Shown here: piece by piece, positions 14,801 to 24,950 of the stretch
Numbering within the stretch: the stretch's first letter is position 1
Layout of the letters: each line of letters begins with the position of its first letter
Origin: Ziziphus jujuba
Taxonomy: Eukaryota > Streptophyta > Magnoliopsida > Rosales > Rhamnaceae
DNA length: 64,000 nucleotides
Direction: 5' to 3'
Assembly: GCF_031755915.1 (NCBI RefSeq)
Contig: NC_083388.1
Coordinates: 5,897,501 to 5,961,500 of the forward strand
Program-made: the position numbers and the translations under genes
The notes under the pieces: generated by a model
Database searches by the model: none
Seen by the model: only the letters and a program-made list of their open reading frames with translations
What the model was told of the DNA's origin: nothing

Positions 14801-14872
14801 ACCAACTGGTGCCACTGTGTATTCCGCAATTTTCGCAACAATTGCAATCACAACATCCATTTTTAATTCCAA
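1..14872 (-). CDS. NLR-A: CC-NB-ARC-LRR immune receptor, five visible exons, 3' end outside window
   Basis: This is a spliced receptor gene of the RPS2/At4g27190-like CNL type, an intracellular ATP/ADP-switch protein that detects pathogen effectors and triggers defence. Visible exons on the minus strand are 14872-12044, 9600-9169, 5438-5007, 816-334 and 250 to the window edge. Introns are 2443, 3730, 4190 and 83 nt, all GT-AG. Every junction is in phase 0 and no stop interrupts about 1475 codons. LRR exons at 9600, 5438, 816 and 250 begin V-(E/K)-F; the preceding exons end with Lys, mostly in the form P-L-F-x-x-K. The duplicate NLR-B at 26398-52375 carries the same exon 1, the 816-334 exon and the 250 exon, which supports the joining order. 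Splicing is inferred from splice signals and reading frame, without transcript data. The C-terminal LRR and stop are off the left edge; by comparison with NLR-B the terminal exon should continue several hundred bases further. Confidence 0.9.
334..816 (-). CDS. NLR-A exon 4: LRR cassette B (161 codons)
   Basis: The acceptor ACAG|G is at 817-820 and the donor G|GTAC at 332-334. The exon starts VEFRNMEEL and ends FFVKDK, phase 0 at both ends, 483 nt. LRR content includes [44 protein letters not shown] and [12 protein letters not shown]. The paralogous exon in NLR-B (33301-33782) is 482 nt because of a single-base deletion. Confidence 0.88.
817..5006 (-). other. NLR-A intron 3 (4190 nt)
   Basis: This intron separates cassettes C1 and B. 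Its B-proximal part (817 to about 3965) is homologous to 33783-36821 plus 43582-43925 beside NLR-B. It carries a MITE-like element at 2776-3216 and many (TA)n and (CA)n runs, for example 2017-2076. Reading frames within it are low-complexity and were not annotated. Confidence 0.65.
2776..3216. mobile_element. MITE-like element, copy 1 (NLR-A intron 3)
   Basis: The ends read AGAGCATTTTCAATGG at the left and, inverted, CCATGGCTCT at the right. The body (cells around GATATTCAACCCAAAAATCA at 2869) matches the elements at 7611-8052 and 35537-35886. There is no coding capacity. The class is inferred from the common plant end motif GAGCATCTCCAATGG. Confidence 0.5.
4860..5720 (+). repeat. Tandem duplicate unit, copy 1 (around cassette C1)
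   Basis: It pairs with 9022-9880. By eye, intron sequence on either side of the exon differs at roughly 2% of positions (about 3 in 147 nt on one side and 2 in about 100 nt on the other), while the exon differs at about 5%. The homology reaches further left with lower identity (4023 pairs with 8122). Confidence 0.85.
5007..5438 (-). CDS. NLR-A exon 3: LRR cassette C1 (144 codons)
   Basis: This is the same length, phase and splice context as the 9169-9600 cassette. It starts VEFSNL and ends PLFTSK. The variable strand motifs here read [30 protein letters not shown] and [10 protein letters not shown], while the framework between them is nearly unchanged. The two cassettes lie in a tandem duplication with a period of 4162 bp measured at the acceptors. 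NLR-B has no equivalent of either one. Confidence 0.88.
6837..7007. repeat. Doubled (TA)n-rich segment
   Basis: Two copies (6837-6920 and 6921-7007) each run from ACACATATATGTACATAT through a self-complementary TA tract and (GT)n to AAATCAACTGGCT. Each is strongly palindromic. Confidence 0.75.
7611..8052. mobile_element. MITE-like element, copy 2 (NLR-A intron 2)
   Basis: The terminal inverted repeat is clearest in this copy: GAACATCTCCAATGGCT at the left and AGCCATTGGAGATGTCC at the right. It is about 440 bp and A+T-rich, with no reading frame of note. Confidence 0.6.
9022..9880 (+). repeat. Tandem duplicate unit, copy 2 (around cassette C2)
   Basis: This is the partner of 4860-5720, 4162 bp away when measured between exon acceptors. 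The (CA)n/(TA)n tract following the exon is longer here (9661-9740) than in copy 1 (5501-5568). Confidence 0.85.
9169..9600 (-). CDS. NLR-A exon 2: LRR cassette C2 (144 codons)
   Basis: The acceptor CAG lies just above 9600 and the donor GT just below 9169. The reading frame is open, starts VEFSNL and ends PLFNSK, and both ends are phase 0. It holds four LRR-type strand motifs ([40 protein letters not shown]). Extending the frame outside the exon gives only low-complexity Val/Cys/Tyr from a (CA/TA)n tract, so the exon limits are clear. It is a near copy of 5007-5438, with about 21 base differences of which nearly all change an amino acid. Confidence 0.88.
9601..12043 (-). other. NLR-A intron 1 (2443 nt)
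   Basis: The intron runs from the GT donor at 12042-12043 to the CAG acceptor at 9601-9603. It is A+T-rich with (TA)n tracts at 12021-12036, 11791-11808 and 10441-10460. A possible MITE with weak inverted ends (TTAAGGCATGTTTGG near 10693; inverted TTAAAAGCATTTTGG near 11187) lies inside. The part from about 11395 to the donor matches 43980-44592 beside NLR-B. I see no gene in it. Confidence 0.7.
12044..14872 (-). CDS. NLR-A exon 1: CC, NB-ARC and first LRRs (943 codons)
   Basis: Residues 1-170 form the N-terminal coiled-coil region, with the RPS2-type V-Q-E-W-L-D-R-V signature at 72-79 and no EDVID motif. NB-ARC motifs follow in order: P-loop [11 protein letters not shown] 180-190, kinase-2 ILMVVDDVW 258-266, RNBS-B ILLTSR 288-293, GLPLA 349-353, [16 protein letters not shown] 411-421, and an MHD-equivalent V-K-L-H-D at 477-481. 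From about 510 on there are LRRs, including L-x-x-L-x-L repeats near 570-670. All switch residues are present, so the domain looks competent. I chose ATG 14872 (MELKMD); ATG 14860 (MDVV) is an equally possible start. The donor is at 12043/12042, after K943. If intron 1 is retained, translation adds 16 residues and stops at 11993, giving a 959-aa protein without the later LRR cassettes. Confidence 0.97.
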
Positions 14873-15242
14873 AGCCCTGCCTCCCTGTTAGGTACTGTAG
14901 CTCTTTCGCTTCTTTTTTTACTTTTTTTTTTCTTTTTTTTTTTTTTCAATTTCACATAAACAAATAAAAAGGACAATACAATATGACAGCAAACGAAATG
15001 AAATGATGCTGATCAATACATAGCGTAGATGAAAATATGGAAAAATAAATGAGAATCAATATCACCAGCAGAGAAAGGCTCCGTCATGGATACTGATTAA
15101 CAGAGGAAGCTGAAATAACAGGTATAAACTATGGATTCCACAACAACCTTCTTTTTTTTTCTTTTTTTTTTTTTTTAAATATTCTTTAGCAAAACTAAAA
15201 CAGATCTATGTGCAAAAGTGCTCCCTTCTTTTTTTTTTTTTT

Positions 15243-15273
<31 letters not shown>

Positions 15274-16080
15274 TTTCAAACAAACAACAAATCAACAGCA
15301 AGGAGACTGAAAATCAAGAAAAAGAAAAATAAAAAAGGGAAATTAAGTGCATACGCAATTATATACTGAAACGGGGAGAGCTGCTGCTTGCCTGCAAATG
15401 AATTCACTCAATTGGATCATAAAGCAATCAAAGATAGTCCACGCGACCTAGCTGATGAACGAGTGTTGGATATGAAAATTGTTGAATAATATTGGTAAAG
15501 TGTTGCTTTGAACAATAATGGATGGTAAAGTATCCTTTCTTTTCTAAAGGGAATCCTACAATATCCTACAACACTGGTTTAAATTTAATACTCTATCTTT
15601 AATCAAGATGGTATGGTCCCATTCCTTTTAATTAATTCATTTTCATCTCATGCTTTCCACCTTAATCCAATGTACGAGTCTTTTGAATAATTCTCCACAA
15701 TTTTAAAAAGTTACTTGTATTGTGGGTGGGGTAATCCATGTTCACCAATTATTTTTTTATTTTTTGGACGTATATGATCCCCATTTTGAGATGCGGCCAG
15801 ATAAATAAAATAATGCAGAGAGACAGCCTGTGTGTTGGGGCAGCTGACCGGCGCTGATTTTGAAATTTTCAAAAAGTATATATTTTCAAATTTTATAATT
15901 TTGCCCCTTTAACACGAGTGACCCATGCACTGTCCGTTTGTAATTGTACCTTGTAATTTTTAAAATTGGAACGCTAATGGACCTTTGGACCAATTTGCAC
16001 CGATTTAAAAAGTTGAGAGTCCAATTATAATGTTGAGGGCCCAAAGTTAAGAGGCAGAGCTTGACCATCTCTGTTTTACA
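14873..16080 (-). promoter_or_regulatory. 5' flank of NLR-A, conserved in NLR-B
   Basis: This stretch upstream of the start codon is colinear with 52376-53515 upstream of NLR-B, down to details such as the shared CTGTTAGGTACTGTAGCTCT near 14884 and 52425. It should contain the promoter and 5' UTR, but I cannot place a TATA box or start site with confidence. It is rich in pyrimidine tracts, including a T24 run directly joined to a G21 run at 15229-15273. There is no gene in it. Confidence 0.5.
15229..15273 (+). repeat. T24-G21 homopolymer junction
   Basis: Twenty-four T are followed without a break by twenty-one G. The paralogous place near 52710 has only T6 then CAGG, so the tract is either a local expansion or a sequencing/assembly artefact. 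Confidence 0.9.
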
Positions 16081-18740
16081 ATGGAAAGAGTAAAAAACAA
16101 TTAATAATTCAAATATAATAATGTGAAAATACAATTCTAAACCATTAATAATAAAATTTTACTGATGGAAGGTGAGTTAATACTGATTTTTCTAAAACGT
16201 ATGATTTAAATGTAATCAAAATAAAATTAAAAAGTCTAAATCAAAATTTCTCATATATATATATATATATATATTATTTGTATATGTATAAAGTTCCTTT
16301 ATTAGCTTGTAGTAGTATTTCATCTAAGCTTCCATCAATTATCTCTTTTCTATGTTTTAATAACTATATCTTTTCTCTTTATTATTTTATTGGATGGACT
16401 GACTACAATTATATTCGGTCTAAGAATTTATAAGCTTTTCTCAGTTTTTATGTCAACAACCATGAAATGATCATTTAAACCTTGCATTTTACATATAAAT
16501 TTAAGTCTAAATCCATATCCATGCATATGCATGTTAATAAAAAAAATTATATTTAAAAAAAAAAAGCAAAGACGAAGCATATTGTGATAGTAAGTACTCA
16601 AACAACTACTAGCTGCTGCATATTGTTTCCAGCGTCGTTTTTTGCTTTCCTATACAAACCGTGTGTAATCAAATCCCTTTAAAGATTTGGACAAATTACA
16701 TTCCACATTCCTATTACTAGAAGAATCATTGAAATTGATGAAGAACATTCATTCTTCATTATTTTTCCCTTTTATTATTATTTTTTTTACCTGACTTTTT
16801 TGATCTTTCTGTTTGCTTTCGTATCCGTACTGTCGTTGTATATATATATATACATATATACATATCAGGGTGCACGTATATATATACATATATATATATA
16901 TATATACATATTTCATAAGAATTCTTTTTCTGTTTTTTGTTTTGTTTTTTAACTTGTTCCCTCAAAGCCCAAGCCTGAAACCTGCCCTCGTTCTCGGCTT
17001 CTTGGCCTTATTTCCCTTTGGGCTGGATATGGAGCCCTGAACTGAATTCGTACTTCCAAGTTGGTTCAGCCTGGCTCAGTCCAATATCTCGATAAACTGA
17101 AAGATCTGCTCCCACATTGACGTGCTCAAAATTAAAAACGATGTTTCACAACAACAACAACAAAATCCCAAAATTTCATGTTTTTTAGTGATAATTTGTT
17201 CACGTTGAATATAAGTATGCAATTCAAGTAATATATCAATGAATTTATCATTTATAAGACAGTTATATATGTGTATACATGTAACCCTTATAGGCTTATA
17301 CAGCAAAATATATATATATATATTGGAGCACACCTCAAACATTTTTATTTTTATTTTATTGGGAAAATCATCTCACACATTTTTAAGTTGTCAATTAAAA
17401 AGTAAATTCTAATATACTGTTATTTATCCTCTTTGCAAGAGAAAATTCTTATAATATATCATTAGTTTATATTCTTAAACCCCACCAATGACATGCATGT
17501 TGCCAATGCCACGTCACTCGTAAAAACTTCTTTTGTTCTGACAACTGATAGATAATTTATCCTGATCAATAAATTAACTATTCAATTTTTTTAACCGCCA
17601 AACAAAATTTAAAGTAATTTCTACTTTTAAGTTCCATTTTTCTACTTTTAATTTCTAACGGCCAAACAAAATTTAAAGTAAGCTAAGCTAACTCTAATTG
17701 TGGAATGTCTATAAAATATGCTCTTGTTAATTTTGTTACGTTTACTTCCAACTTCGAGTTAAGTAGTTAGAGTAGTTACTCTTTATTATAAAATTAATTT
17801 CCGTATATATTATTAATTTGTGTATTTTGTTTTGTCTTTTGGTGCAGATCTACAGGTGGGATAATGTTGATGATGAAGCAGTAAAACGAAGAGAGGGGAA
17901 TATGAATATAGTTTGTGTGGGAAATGTAAAAATATTTGAATTAAAAACAAACATTAAATATTTTTTTCATATTATTTTAATAAAATTCCATAGTCTTTAA
18001 TTTATTTTTGGATTTGTATTCAAAGCCAGCCGACTTAAAACATAATTTCACTACACTAAAACAAGCTTAATTTACCTTCTTTGAACTCAATAAATTGATA
18101 AGCTAGTGGATTCAGAACTACGCTTATTCATCATAATTTGATAAACTCAACCATAAGATATTTTTTTTTTTGTTTTTTTTGTTTATGGTAACCAGAATAA
18201 TTTGATATAACTCAACCATAAGCTTCCTTATAGGTAACCAGCATTACTCAATTATGAAAGCTTAACAAATATGATAGTGATACACACACACAACACACAT
18301 AAATTTCACCACTAATTAAAATTGAGGAAATATTACAAACATTTATTTATTACTTGTCCCGTTTTATTTGTGTTAGTTTTATAAAATTACTTGTGCTTTA
18401 TGAGTTCTTTTGTAATTTTACAATTAACATTTTTTTTTTTAAAAAGAAGAAGAAGAAGAAGCAAAAGCCAAGCTTCGGACTCAAATATCAAGCCCAAGCC
18501 AGGTACTAATTCTCAGCGTTATTGTATCCATAGCGGCTGAGTTCGTCCAAGTTCGAAGATCTATTTGTAACTCACGAACGACCAAAGAAAAAAGGGGGGG
18601 AAAAAATATTATAATTTTGCTTTTCGGGTTTAGATACGAACTCCATCACATAAGCTTGATTATATTGGTAACATAGCCGAGTAACATTTCTCAACTAGCA
18701 ATAGCATACTATATTTTAAATATTATAAATTTACACATTG
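16081..18740. other. Intergenic A+T-rich stretch, no gene recognised
   Basis: I see only (TA)n runs (16255-16274, 16840-16910, 17309-17322), short trinucleotide runs (CAACAA near 17150, GAA near 18446) and short open frames without domain features. Homology to the NLR-B side ends near 16080. Confidence 0.5.
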
Positions 18741-18749
18741 AAAAGCAAG

Positions 18750-19500
18750 GCAACGTGAAAAATCTACAGTATATCCTCAAGGCAATGCCGCAATGGCTTA
18801 CTACTATACCATTTTCAATGATATTGGAACAGGTGTTGAAATGCGGTAGCTGGAGAGCACTCCCAAAGACTGTAGAGTTTATTAACATCACCGTCATCAT
18901 CGTCCAAATCCCAAACTTGTTTTTCAATTTTCAAATCATCAAAATGCTTTGCCAAATTTTCTTGTCGCCAAATCCGCTTCCTTTATAGTTCAACAATTAT
19001 TCCATCCAACCTTGGTGTATCCACTAAACACTGGGAAAAGCACCAAATTTCTAGACATTGATTCACCATCAATGTCGTCAAATTTGGAAAACTCATAAAT
19101 ATTATTTCCACTGTAAAATTTCCTGAGACTGGATTAATCATGGAGTATTAAAATAATCATGGAGTATTAAAACCTTCAGCTGGTTAAATACAATCTCATC
19201 ACTTTCTCTTTCAAAACCTTTTATTTATGTCATTCTTCTGCATTTCGACACACTCATTTCGGTGAGTTGTTGCAAACTCTTTGCAGTTGAAAAAGACATT
19301 AAATTTGTCAATGAATGGCACCCTGAAATACTCAAAGCTTTCAAGTTTTTGAGACACATTGAGGAAGCAATTAGGCTTTTCGATTTGTAACATCTTCGAA
19401 TGTCCAGAATTTCCACAGCTTCCAAAGGCTTTGCAGGGTTGGAGTAGACTAATTTTATGACATAGATACATCAACATCGGAAGTTCGAACAACTCCAGTT
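18750..19500 (-). pseudogene. Remnant of a terminal LRR exon (NLR-D)
   Basis: Reading on the minus strand in two frames gives LPMLMYLC, SSMCLKNLKALSISGCHSL, STAKSLQQLTEMSVSKC and then KFYSGNNIYEFSKF. These line up with LPKLMHLC, TSSMCSQNLASLSVS and GKFYAGNNIIRLSNL of the NLR-B terminal exon (33218-31788). Frameshifts and stops (for example after KCRRMT near 19225) mean it cannot code. It lies downstream of the LRR remnants at 21275-22594 on the same strand and probably belonged to the same gene. Confidence 0.7.
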
Positions 19501-20546
19501 TCAGTTCTATTCTATGTTTTTAATTTTTTTTTTTAAATCTTTAATATATAATGTGATTCCATTTGTTCTTAAAAAAAAGGAAAAAAAAAGAAAGAAGAAA
19601 AAAATGATCCATCAATCTTTAAAAAGGTAATAAATAAAAATTGCATTGAAAATGATATAATTAATGCTTTTTTAATATAATAATTAATGTATGTAGTTGT
19701 AAGACATATTTATTTTATTATTATTTTTTTAAAGCGACTATAGTTGGAAAGTCTTTTAATTTAACTAGAAGAGAGAAGTAATCTTAACCGTATAACTGCT
19801 TGCTTGCCATACGTCGTTAAATTTTTAAATGCTTAGGTAAAACTTTAGATGATAAGAGGATCTACATCCATATATAAAAAGGAACTAAGAAATAAATGTT
19901 AATGCTTCTTCACATTTTCCTAAAAATAAAAAATAAAAATAAAAAATTAAAAATTGGTACAAGTAATAAATAAATAAATTGCTGAAGTATTTTCCTTTTG
20001 GATATGGTAATGACATATGATTTAAATATTGAGTTATAGTTTATTTCAATTTAGAACTGATATGAATAGTTCCCTTTTTTTTTATTGCTTCAAATAAATT
20101 TATTTATTTATTTTTAGGTGGATTAATATTTCTTTTACATTTTTACTACTGATTTAGATTTTTTTTAATAAAAAGAGAACTTTTTTAAATTTATTACATT
20201 TGATCCTTGAAAAATGACCAATCATACCTCTGACTGACAGACCTCGTGATATGTACGTGCCACTAAGCGGATGGAAAATTTAAGAAGAATTAGGGTGGAC
20301 TTTTTATTGTATTTGAGGATCAAAAGTAAGAAAATAGATAGAGGAACGGAAGTTAGATTCACCCTATATAGTCTAGGGATTAATAGTTAGGATTATTCAC
20401 AAAATAATGTTTTTTTATGGTTTATTATTATTTACAACTCTTTAGCAAAAGAAAGTTAAAGGAAAGATATACGGTAACAATAACAAATTAAAGTCTAGAG
20501 GATAAAAAATGGAAACAGAGTTAAATGATCAGAAAGTGCAATACAC

Positions 20547-20585
<39 letters not shown>

Positions 20586-20985
20586 GCCAATTTCAATGAA
20601 AATGCTAATTTAAAGATATTGTGGGAGTCAAATTCATCACACCTCCCACAACATGCTGCACAATATATATCCATATAATATTCTCAAATTAACATCTTCA
20701 TTAGAGCATATATATATAGAGCACTAGCTGCTTGTGTAGGTAGGTGCATCTTAATCAGCTAACTTAGACCAATCAAAGCTCACAGGGCTCCAATGAATTT
20801 TGAATGGATATGGGAAGTGGATTTGAATATTAGTGCTGTAAAGTTTAGGATGTGAATGCTCTTGAATAAAAAAATGTAATCCTATTCTCATTGTCTACAC
20901 GGTGCTATATAATGCCCCTATTCTAGCTACTATTTTATTCCAAACCCATAGCTTTTATTTAACCCAATGTCTGAGTTTGGAATAA

Positions 20986-21023
<38 letters not shown>

Positions 21024-21274
21024 TACTATGAGTTTTGGAATAGAGTATCATATGTTTATCTTTTGCTTTAGGTTAATAGTTAAAGAACAAATTTCCGCCT
21101 AAGCAAAGCATCGTGTTCCTGATGACATAATATTATAAAGTTTTCTTCTTTCTTCTTTGGGCTTTGATTTCTCTCAATTTGTGGGGTTATAGAGGTATTA
21201 AATAAAGCTGTGAATTTACGTTGATGCCTGCGACTTGTCATTCAATTATGCTTTTCTTTTTCCAATAGTGCTAC
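19501..21274. other. Gene-free stretch between LRR remnants
   Basis: It is A+T-rich. The only notable items are a (CA)n-(TA)n tract at 20540-20585 and a run of 31 T at 20990-21020. I recognised no coding or RNA gene. Confidence 0.5.
20990..21020 (+). repeat. T31 homopolymer
   Basis: Thirty-one T in a row, between LRR remnants. Confidence 0.95.
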
Positions 21275-21866
21275 TTAAAACTTCAAGTTTTCAAACACAA
21301 CCTCAGCATTTGTGTCATCTCCTTCATTCGCCACGATTTCAATAATCCCCTCGCAGTCTGTTATGCTTAGCCTTATAAGTTGCGATAGACTTGTGGCCAT
21401 TGAGGAAGCCAGTAAGTTTTTAAATGCATAGCATTCTGATACTCTCAGAGCTGTCAAATTCCGGAAGGACATTGAGGATGGCACTAAGCTCTTTAATATT
21501 CCACATCTTATTACACCTAGAATTCTCAAGTTTCGAAGGACCTTGCCCTTTTGAACTTCTGTCAGCAAATGCATCAGATTAGGAAGTCTGGACAATTTCA
21601 ATGCACTTAAGCATATTGGTATAAAAGCAGATCCAGCAACAACCCCTTTATGACAGTAAATCTCTTTCAGAAAAACACCACTCAAACAAGATTCTCAAGA
21701 TTCTGCAGTCTATAAATACATTCGAAAAACAACTGGTTTATGTAGAACAACTCAAATGCAGTACCTTTAGCTCGTAGAAATATGCTGCTGGAGATTGTGT
21801 ATGCCATATCTCATCCATGACTCCACTCGAATCCACTGTCAACTCTTCTAACTTGTCCAAGACGAC
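21275..21866 (-). pseudogene. LRR exon remnant (NLR-D)
   Basis: The acceptor CACAG|GTC is at 21867-21871. The start VVLDKLEELTVDSSGVMDEI is typical of the family, but a TAA follows after about 42 codons. The frame then resumes as a long LRR stretch (FLKEIYC, LSALKLSRLPNLMHL, NLRILGVIRCGILKSLVPSSM, LIRLSITDCEGIIEIV) ending VVFENLKF before a stop at 21275. Length and motifs fit the long LRR exon of At4g27190-like receptors. At least one frameshift is present. Confidence 0.75.
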
Positions 21867-22234
21867 CTGTGAAATGAAAGTTTAATTATTAAACTTTAGG
21901 ATAGTATAATCCTCGAGAACATCAATGAAACTTAAACATTGTTGCAAAATATGGAGTAGGCATACAGTATTTGCCCCTGGTTAACGCATTCTCTGCTATA
22001 TGTTGGTATTGATTATTTTACAAAAATTACAAAATTAAGAAGATGACAATGACAATGTTGTTACCAAAGAAAAGATGGAAAGAAAAAGACAGAAGGTAAT
22101 GGTATTGTAAACACAAAAAAATCAGATTTCCAAAAAATAAGGCCTGAAGAGATAAGAAAACAAACAAGGATATTGGGAAAGGAAAGACAGAGAAGATGAA
22201 AAAAGAAAGAAAAAAAGAAAAAAAAAGAACCTAC

Positions 22235-22594
22235 CTTATCGTTGAATAAAGGTAGCATAGCCAGCGAGTTTATTTCTTCAGGTTTATCAGTAAAATTTGA
22301 AATGAATGTCCTTAGTTTACAATAATTTTCTATCATCAGTTTTAACAAGGATGAGCATTCAATACAATTTCCCGAACAAAACTTTTCAATGACCTTACAT
22401 TCACTTACCTCTTGGTTTTTCAAATGAACAAGGCTTTTTAAAAATACATGATATTAAATTCTTTAGCTTACGACAGCTTTTCACAGCCAATCTCGTTAAC
22501 TTATGCGTGTATAACCTTTTTGGAAATTGATTGTTCGAATTTTTTGTAAAATTAAGTAAAATAGTTCCAAGATCTCCAAGTTGGGGAACTCAAT
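22235..22594 (-). pseudogene. LRR cassette remnant of the B type (NLR-D)
   Basis: The exon begins ATT-GAG-TTC (I-E-F) after a CAG acceptor and ends with PLFNDK before a GTAGG donor, the same cassette signature as in NLR-A. It is 360 nt rather than about 483. The middle is missing, so SECKVIEKFCSGN runs directly into CIECSSLLKLMIENYCKL, and at least two frameshifts occur near 22430-22490. Confidence 0.75.
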
Positions 22595-22985
22595 CTGTGA
22601 ATCAAACACAATCATGAACATAAGTACTTTTCTTTCATGAAATTTGGTAGAGATTGCAATAGCAGGGAGTGTAACTGTGGAAAACTCAAAATCACATCAT
22701 CAGCTACATTATTAATGCTGTGAGCTTCATTTTATCTTCCACATGTGACTATCTTCTGCATGATTCTGCATTCACTCATTTTGGACAGCCTATACTTCCC
22801 TTTCTTGTGCTTTGTTTTATAAACATAAAAATCATGTCTACCAAAATAGCCATAAAAGTAAAACTCCACAGTCTACCCATCAACCAAAATGTACACAGCA
22901 TGACTTAAGGGGGGAAGGAATTCCCCTACTCTTTACAAACTGACAATTTGCTAGTAGATTGCATACCACTTCAATAAACAGTTTT
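22595..22985. other. Spacer between NLR-D and NLR-C remnants
   Basis: No gene is recognised. The short open frame on the plus strand here has no domain features. Confidence 0.4.
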
Positions 22986-22989
22986 CCTA

Positions 22990-23850
22990 ATTAAGCGGTC
23001 AATGGATGGTCCTTCCATAGCTTTTTCTTGGTTGCACTAATATCACTCTTCCAAAGATGCTAGCTGTTTTGGTTTATGATATTCAATGAATTGAAAATAC
23101 CAACCTATATATTTTATTTTTGCCAAATGCATTTTTTGTCCTCTATTTCTGTTGAAATAACACTTATTCTAAAAGCTTAAACTGATGGAAGGTAGACTTT
23201 TATCATTTGATTTATATTTTTCTCTAACACTCTCCCTCAAATGTAAGCCCGCCTCTTTTGGATTTCTTTTTGGGTCTTTATATTTGTTTTTTTATTTTTG
23301 GTGGAGTTGTTAAGTTTGAACTCAAGATCTCTTGGATCTTTGGCTCTGATACCATGTTGAAATACCACTGATCCTAACAATTTCTATTGTTATAGCCTCA
23401 TAAGAGTAAATCTGCATCTCAGGGGCAAATTGACTCCCACTTTCTTTTTCTGAAGATGGAAATTTCATTATACTATATCCAGAGTAAACTCTTCATCGTA
23501 TTAGGTAAATGGTGGGGAGCCTAAATCTTCAAGTTGCTAAACAAAACTTCACCATTGGTGTCACCTACCACATTTGCAGTTATTTCAATTCACTCTCTTG
23601 CAGTATGCTATTCTTAGTCTTGTAGCTTCTGAGGAAATTAATTGATTTATTGATGCTGTCAAATTTAGAGAGGACATTGAGGATGAAACTTAGCTCATTA
23701 AACTGCCATATTATTTCCCAAAGTCTAGAAGGCTTTATGGACTTCTGTACATAGATGCATCAACTTAGCAATTCTATCCAATTTTCAATGCTCTTATGCA
23801 TGTGGATCCTTCAATCCATTTTCAGCTTTTCTAAGATAACCAAGACTACT
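22990..23850 (-). pseudogene. NLR-C terminal region remnant, interrupted by a TRIM
   Basis: Minus-strand reading near 23070-22990 gives W-K-S-D-I-S-A-T then K-K-L-W-K-D-H, like the C-terminal W-x-G-D-x-N-x-T-x-x-x-L-W/F end of this receptor family (compare EGDVNTTLKKLWEDH at the NLR-B end). LRR-like words with stops lie at 23520-23850. The region is colinear with 54600-55090 plus 56827-57030. A 230-bp TRIM at 23150-23379 is absent from that second copy. Confidence 0.6.
23150..23379 (-). mobile_element. TRIM-3: miniature LTR retroelement, 230 bp
   Basis: It begins TGTTGAAATAACACTT and ends CCTAACA. An 80-bp LTR (23150-23229) is paired with a shortened 25-bp LTR (23355-23379). The inner sequence ends in GGCTCTGATACCA, the complement of the initiator-Met tRNA primer-binding site, placed directly against the second LTR; this sets the element on the minus strand. 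The 5-bp target duplication ATTTC flanks it (23145-23149, 23380-23384). The paralogous stretch near 54760 shows the unoccupied site. Confidence 0.85.
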
Positions 23851-24199
23851 TGTCAAATGATTATTAGAATGTTTAAGTAAAGTAGTTAAATACACCTTCT
23901 TAGTTAAAAAAAAAGAAAATGTTAAAATACACCTTAAAAGCTTTAGGATTAACTTATGTTTTGGCATTGGTTCTTTTAGAAGGGGAAAGAAAGAATACAA
24001 AATTCTACAAAGAATTTAACACAGTGATCATGTTGCTAGAGGGGGGGATAAAAAATGAAATGAAAAAGGACATCAGGTAATGACATATAAACACAACAAC
24101 AATTAAATTTCTATAACAGAAGACCTAAAGTGAGAAGTAAACAACCAAGGATACCAGGAAAGGAAAAATTGAGTAGCTAGATTTATTATTGATGAGAGT

Positions 24200-24950
24200 T
24201 AGCTCAGCAAGTCTATTTCTACGCTAATGACAAGTTTATCTGTAGAATGTAGATGAACATCCTACGCTGATGATAAGTTTGTATCCAAAGTTTTAACAAG
24301 GATGGACAGTCAATAGAGCTTTCTATAATGTACAGCTTCATATGCCTTGAAAGATTGAGTGTACTTTTTTTTTTTTTTGGCCCACAATGTTGGTAAACAA
24401 ACTCCATGCTTCATTTTCCGCTAAAAGTAGATCAGGAAATTCTTTTCAAACATCCATATCATTACATAAAACACCTTGGATTCGCTAAAAATGGCTTCAT
24501 TCATCTTCTTTGCTTTCTTGCATGGTCGATGCCTTGAAAATTGAAACCAAATTTAGAAACGACCAAATTGATGAACAATTGGATGCTTAGTCTTCAAGGC
24601 ATTTCTCTGTTTCTTCACTAATTCCACATACTCTATTCAGCCACTTTCAAACTTGATCTTCAATTACATCACCTTTATTCTTCTACCATCATCAACAGAA
24701 TTCCAAAACTTGTCTTTCAAATGTCTCAAATGCTGGGTCTGGCTTTTAATGCTATCAAGGTTATTTGCTCTTTCTTTTATAACTCTCAATTGTCTTTTAT
24801 AGTATCTCATACAACAAAAATTTGCACTTCTAATCAAAAAATGATAATTTATTATTGATTTTACAAACTGTTTTACATTAAAACATACTAGAGGTCCACT
24901 AGCACATACAAATAATTGACATGTAGCCAAATTCACAACATGCATACCAT
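24200..24950 (-). pseudogene. NLR-C N-terminal remnant (CC, scrap of NB-ARC, LRR)
   Basis: Minus-strand words recall a CNL: LRHLKDKFWNSVDDGRR near 24720 (coiled coil), KKAKKMNEA near 24500 (K-K-A-K-K before NB-ARC), AENEAWSLFTNIVG near 24400 (the NB-ARC x-E-N-E-A-W-x-L-F motif) and IDCPSLLKLWIQTYHQRR near 24280 (LRR). The P-loop and kinase-2 are gone and several stops are present. The piece looks like a relic from large internal deletions. Confidence 0.6.

Noticed and set aside
12102..14866. Several plus-strand open frames opposite NLR-A exon 1
   Set aside because: They are antisense shadows of a real, motif-bearing coding exon.
17818..18000. 60-codon plus-strand open frame after a pyrimidine tract
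   Set aside because: No homologous motif is recognised, and length and composition are as expected by chance in this DNA.
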